Positions 5,401 to 7,990 of a DNA stretch of 7,990 bases are shown in pieces. Below the pieces are notes generated by a model. The model had not been told where the DNA came from, made no database searches, and saw only the letters and a program-made list of their open reading frames with translations. This DNA is from Planctomycetaceae bacterium (lineage in GTDB: Bacteria > Planctomycetota > Planctomycetia > Pirellulales > Pirellulaceae): assembly GCA_012965455.1 (NCBI GenBank), contig DTSG01000482.1, positions 1 to 7,990 on the forward strand. The letters are read 5' to 3'. A program made the position numbers and the translations under genes. How positions within the stretch are numbered: the stretch's first letter is position 1; each line of letters begins with the position of its first letter.

Positions 5401-7665
5401 TTGTTTCTAGGACGCAGAGTAAAATCAGATTGGCGAATTGCGTCGCCCCTGGCAGTTCTAGTAATTGCACTGTTGTGTGTTTTCGCAAATTCCGCAGATA
5501 CTTTTGCAGGCGGCGAGGACGCTAATCTACAGGTGGAAGTCACTCTTGGCTTCAACGGCCGTTTTAAGCAAGGGACTTGGATACCAGTTCATTTTGAAAT
5601 TACCAACGATAGTGCCGTGGACTTTCAGGGGCAATTGGTTTTAGAGTCCCCTGACGGAGAAGGGATCGTAGTACGGTTTGTGGACCGACAACTACAGATT
5701 ACCGTGCCCCCAGCAACAACGGTCACCCGCACCGCCTACATCAAGATTGGTCGCTTGCCGTGGAGTGTTGAAGTGTCAGTCGTTGATGACACTAGGCAAC
5801 AAGCCGTCTTTAAAGAAACATTTGGTCGTCTGGATGATGGTCAATTGAGCACCACTGATTTTCTGATTCTGCAAATTGGTAATCGCTTGCCTTTAAGTGC
5901 CTCACGTTTGCAAGCAGAGCTCACTGGTCGTCCGGACTTAGTCGAAGTTGTGATTCAATCGCAGACAAGTGATTATCACAAGTTACCCGATCGCTGGTAT
6001 GGGTACGCCGCTGTTGATCTTTTGATTATTACGACATCAGCCGAGGATCTATTGGAGCAGTTGTCAGCACAACAACAACAGGCGATTCGACAATGGATTT
6101 ATCAAGGTGGTCGGATGCTATTGTTCGCGGGGCAACGTGGTCCGGAATTGTCGCAAGACAATGAAGCTTTGGGCAGTTTGATTCCGGGCAAGATTGACCG
6201 CATCATTACCAACTGGAATACATCAGGTATAGAAAAATTTGGAAACGCAGACGAGCGATTAATACTTAGTCGCCAACCGGGAAGCTCCTTGTCGTTGATC
6301 ACTCCTGCTGATGGAGTGGTTGTATTGCGTGACACTCAGAATGCACAAGCGGAGCATGCGTTGATTGTGCATAGTGCGCGAGGCTTAGGGTCCGTGACGT
6401 TCGTCGCATTTGACCCGGACCAAGAACCATTTGCGTCGTGGGGTGCCACGCCTGCTATTTTAAATAGGTTAGTCATCAATAGTCATTTTGCAGAACGAGG
6501 AAACGAGCAGGTTGGTAAGGGGTCTAAGTCATCCAATGCGGGTTTTGATGACATATCTGGTCAGTTAAGATCGAGCCTCGACCGATTTGACGGAGTGACT
6601 CCCACTCGGTTCATGTGGGTTGCCGGATTACTGGGCATGTTTATCTTGGTCATTGGTCCTTTGGACTACTACATCTTACGCAGGTTTAAGCGATTGCATT
6701 GGACGTGGGTTACGTTTCCAGTAGCGATATTGATTTTTAGTTTGATAGCCGTGTCGATGGTGTCTGCCTTGCGAACATCTCCAGCAGCGATGAATCAAAT
6801 CGAGATTATCGACATCGACTCGCTGACGCAAACGGTTCGAGGGTCCAATTACGCGACTGTCTATAGCCCGACGACAGCGGCTTATTCCTTTGAGATGTCT
6901 GAACTTAGTAATTCGTTTCACAGCGAAAATCATCACGTGCTTGCATGTTGGCAGGGATTTCCGGGTGCGGGATTGGGTGGTTTAGGGCGTACTAGTTTCC
7001 AAGTGTTAATTGACCATCAGTATGAAGTTGATTTGACAGATGGCCAGATTCGTTCTATTCCCGTGCAACATAGTGGGACGCGAAGTTTAGCGGCTCGTTG
7101 GTCTGCTGATTCGTCGCTGGTCGTGAACAGTGCATTAGTGACGGAACCTGCCAGCGGAGCGCTGCGTGGGACGTTACAGAATCCCTTTGATTTCGATTTA
7201 CATGAAGCGCTAATTTTGTTTGATGGTCGAGTGTATCCGCTGGGACAAGTATTCACTTCAAAAAGCGAGGTGAATGTTTACGATCTTAGCGCTGATTCGC
7301 AGGGCATTGATAATTACTTTACGCGATATCAATCTGGCAGCCGTAGACAAAGTTATCGAGTTTGGCGAGCGACGGATGAATCGCGGGATCGAGTCGTCAA
7401 GCAGATGATGTTCAATCAAGAGATTGGTGGCGTACGTTATACGGGTTTGTTGCACCGCTACCAAAGTCACCTGGATTTAAGCCATATGTTGCGTTTGCGC
7501 CGTGCGGTATTAGTGGGCAAGGCAGGCCAGCGTCACGGTATGACGGAGTTTGTCAGTGGCTCACAACAAGATGGTGGCGGACCGATCGCGTCTCAGGTAG
7601 ATCGGTATTACCGCGTGGTGTTGCCTGTGAACATGGAAGCAAGTACGAACACATTGTTGAATTGA
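5401..7665 (+). CDS. Large secreted/membrane protein, putative accessory subunit of an ABC system
   Basis: A 754-residue protein of unknown function, started by TTG. Residues 1-36 are a signal peptide or anchor (RRVK, then PLAVLVIALLCVFA). Residues 42-125 look like an Ig-type beta domain (FKQGTWIPVHFEITN). Residues 150-250 resemble the fold of class I glutamine-amidotransferase-like domains in GldG/DUF4350-type proteins: VDLLIITT (205-212) and QWIYQGGRMLLFAG (231-244). No Cys nucleophile is seen, so it is probably non-catalytic. Two membrane helices lie at about 405-426 and 436-457, joined by RRFKRLHWT. This basic loop should face the cytoplasm, which puts both large domains outside. GPLDYYILRRFKR is a pattern I recall from planctomycete proteins encoded beside ABC transporters. 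The C-terminal 300 residues are soluble and unrecognised. Only 31 bases separate it from the ABC ATPase gene, so they probably form an operon. Confidence 0.8.
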   Translation: MFLGRRVKSDWRIASPLAVLVIALLCVFANSADTFAGGEDANLQVEVTLGFNGRFKQGTWIPVHFEITNDSAVDFQGQLVLESPDGEGIVVRFVDRQLQITVPPATTVTRTAYIKIGRLPWSVEVSVVDDTRQQAVFKETFGRLDDGQLSTTDFLILQIGNRLPLSASRLQAELTGRPDLVEVVIQSQTSDYHKLPDRWYGYAAVDLLIITTSAEDLLEQLSAQQQQAIRQWIYQGGRMLLFAGQRGPELSQDNEALGSLIPGKIDRIITNWNTSGIEKFGNADERLILSRQPGSSLSLITPADGVVVLRDTQNAQAEHALIVHSARGLGSVTFVAFDPDQEPFASWGATPAILNRLVINSHFAERGNEQVGKGSKSSNAGFDDISGQLRSSLDRFDGVTPTRFMWVAGLLGMFILVIGPLDYYILRRFKRLHWTWVTFPVAILIFSLIAVSMVSALRTSPAAMNQIEIIDIDSLTQTVRGSNYATVYSPTTAAYSFEMSELSNSFHSENHHVLACWQGFPGAGLGGLGRTSFQVLIDHQYEVDLTDGQIRSIPVQHSGTRSLAARWSADSSLVVNSALVTEPASGALRGTLQNPFDFDLHEALILFDGRVYPLGQVFTSKSEVNVYDLSADSQGIDNYFTRYQSGSRRQSYRVWRATDESRDRVVKQMMFNQEIGGVRYTGLLHRYQSHLDLSHMLRLRRAVLVGKAGQRHGMTEFVSGSQQDGGGPIASQVDRYYRVVLPVNMEASTNTLLN

Positions 7666-7696
7666 TTTATCAACACTATAGATTGGGGCATTAGCC

Positions 7697-7990
7697 GTGA
7701 TAAAAACAAGTGGATTAACAAAAAAATACGGAGACATGCATGCGATCCGGAACATCGATCTGGATTTAGATGCAGGTGATCTTTTTGGGTTCATCGGTCC
7801 CAACGGAGCGGGTAAGACGACGACGATGCGAATTATTGCAACGTTGTTGAATCCCACATCTGGCGAAGCGTATGTTTGTGGCAATTCTATTTATACAAAT
7901 CCCAAGGAGATCCGTCGGCTCGTGGGTTACATGCCAGACTTTTTCGGTGTGTATGATGACATGAAGATCATTGAATACTTAAAAACAAAT
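7697..7990 (+). CDS. ABC transporter ATP-binding protein, N-terminal part (cut by window edge)
   Basis: The first 98 residues of a cytoplasmic ABC ATPase; the gene runs off the window. Walker A is G34-PNGAGKT-41 and is intact. The preceding LTKKYGDMHAIRNIDLDLDAGDLFGFIGP is normal for the exporter/drug-resistance (CcmA, NatA, GldA-like) subgroup. At the Q-loop the sequence is GYMPDFFGVYDD (77-88), with D81 where Gln is usual. I recall this MPDFFGVYDD variant from other planctomycete-like ATPases, so it is probably lineage-typical rather than damage. Walker B and the signature motif lie beyond the window. The GTG at 7697 is the only usable start: an in-frame TAG lies at 7679-7681, and GGGG at 7685-7688 gives a weak ribosome binding site. 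The permease and any further subunits would be expected downstream. Confidence 0.93.
   Translation, partial: MIKTSGLTKKYGDMHAIRNIDLDLDAGDLFGFIGPNGAGKTTTMRIIATLLNPTSGEAYVCGNSIYTNPKEIRRLVGYMPDFFGVYDDMKIIEYLKTN

Noticed and set aside
6070..6081. CAA-rich trinucleotide run
   Set aside because: It simply encodes four Gln (224-227) in the 754-residue protein and is too short to be a meaningful repeat.
7561..7884. 107-codon reverse ORF at the right end
   Set aside because: It is antisense to the ABC ATPase Walker A region; its VVVLPAPLGPMNP string is the usual antisense shadow of a P-loop.

Overview
The window looks like part of a planctomycete chromosome, most likely Pirellulaceae-like. This is inferred from several things. 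There is a pair of secreted proteins resembling the DUF6263-type families common in that phylum. There is a large secreted or membrane protein carrying a GPLDYYILRRFKR-type segment directly before an ABC ATPase. Shine-Dalgarno sequences are weak or absent before several genes, and base composition looks close to balanced by eye. No marker gene fixes the taxonomy. Every convincing gene is on the + strand; I found no RNA gene, insertion sequence, CRISPR array or phage gene.

Layout. Positions 1-309 are a leader holding a doubtful 35-codon ORF (79-186), a weak terminator-like hairpin and a perfect TATAAT box before pgi. pgi (310-1707) encodes a short, Bacillus-type glucose-6-phosphate isomerase and ends in tandem stops. 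A second promoter-like element (TATAAT at 1826-1831) precedes a metallo-beta-lactamase-fold hydrolase of the UPF0173/YtkL family (1867-2553). That gene overlaps, by ATGA, a 312-codon exported protein (2550-3488). A second, better conserved 312-codon exported protein of the same architecture follows at 3564-4502. Then come a small Rieske [2Fe-2S] protein (4525-4845) and, by another ATGA overlap, a MazG-like all-alpha NTP pyrophosphohydrolase with a Cys-rich tail (4842-5195).

Positions 5196-5400 are non-coding and contain inverted-repeat sequence. A TTG-initiated 754-residue secreted/membrane protein follows (5401-7665). After 31 bases comes the start of an ABC transporter ATPase (7697 to the window edge) with Walker A and an Asp where the Q-loop Gln normally sits.

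How the genes may work together. 1867-5195 reads as one or two transcripts of housekeeping and cell-envelope genes; their functional link is not evident from sequence. 5401-7990 looks like the front of an ABC export or envelope operon in which the 754-residue protein is an accessory subunit. That role, and any comparison with gliding-type (Gld) ABC systems, is inference. The window is mostly ordinary; the least characterised parts are the tandem secreted pair, the 754-residue protein with its ABC partner, and the structured spacer before it.
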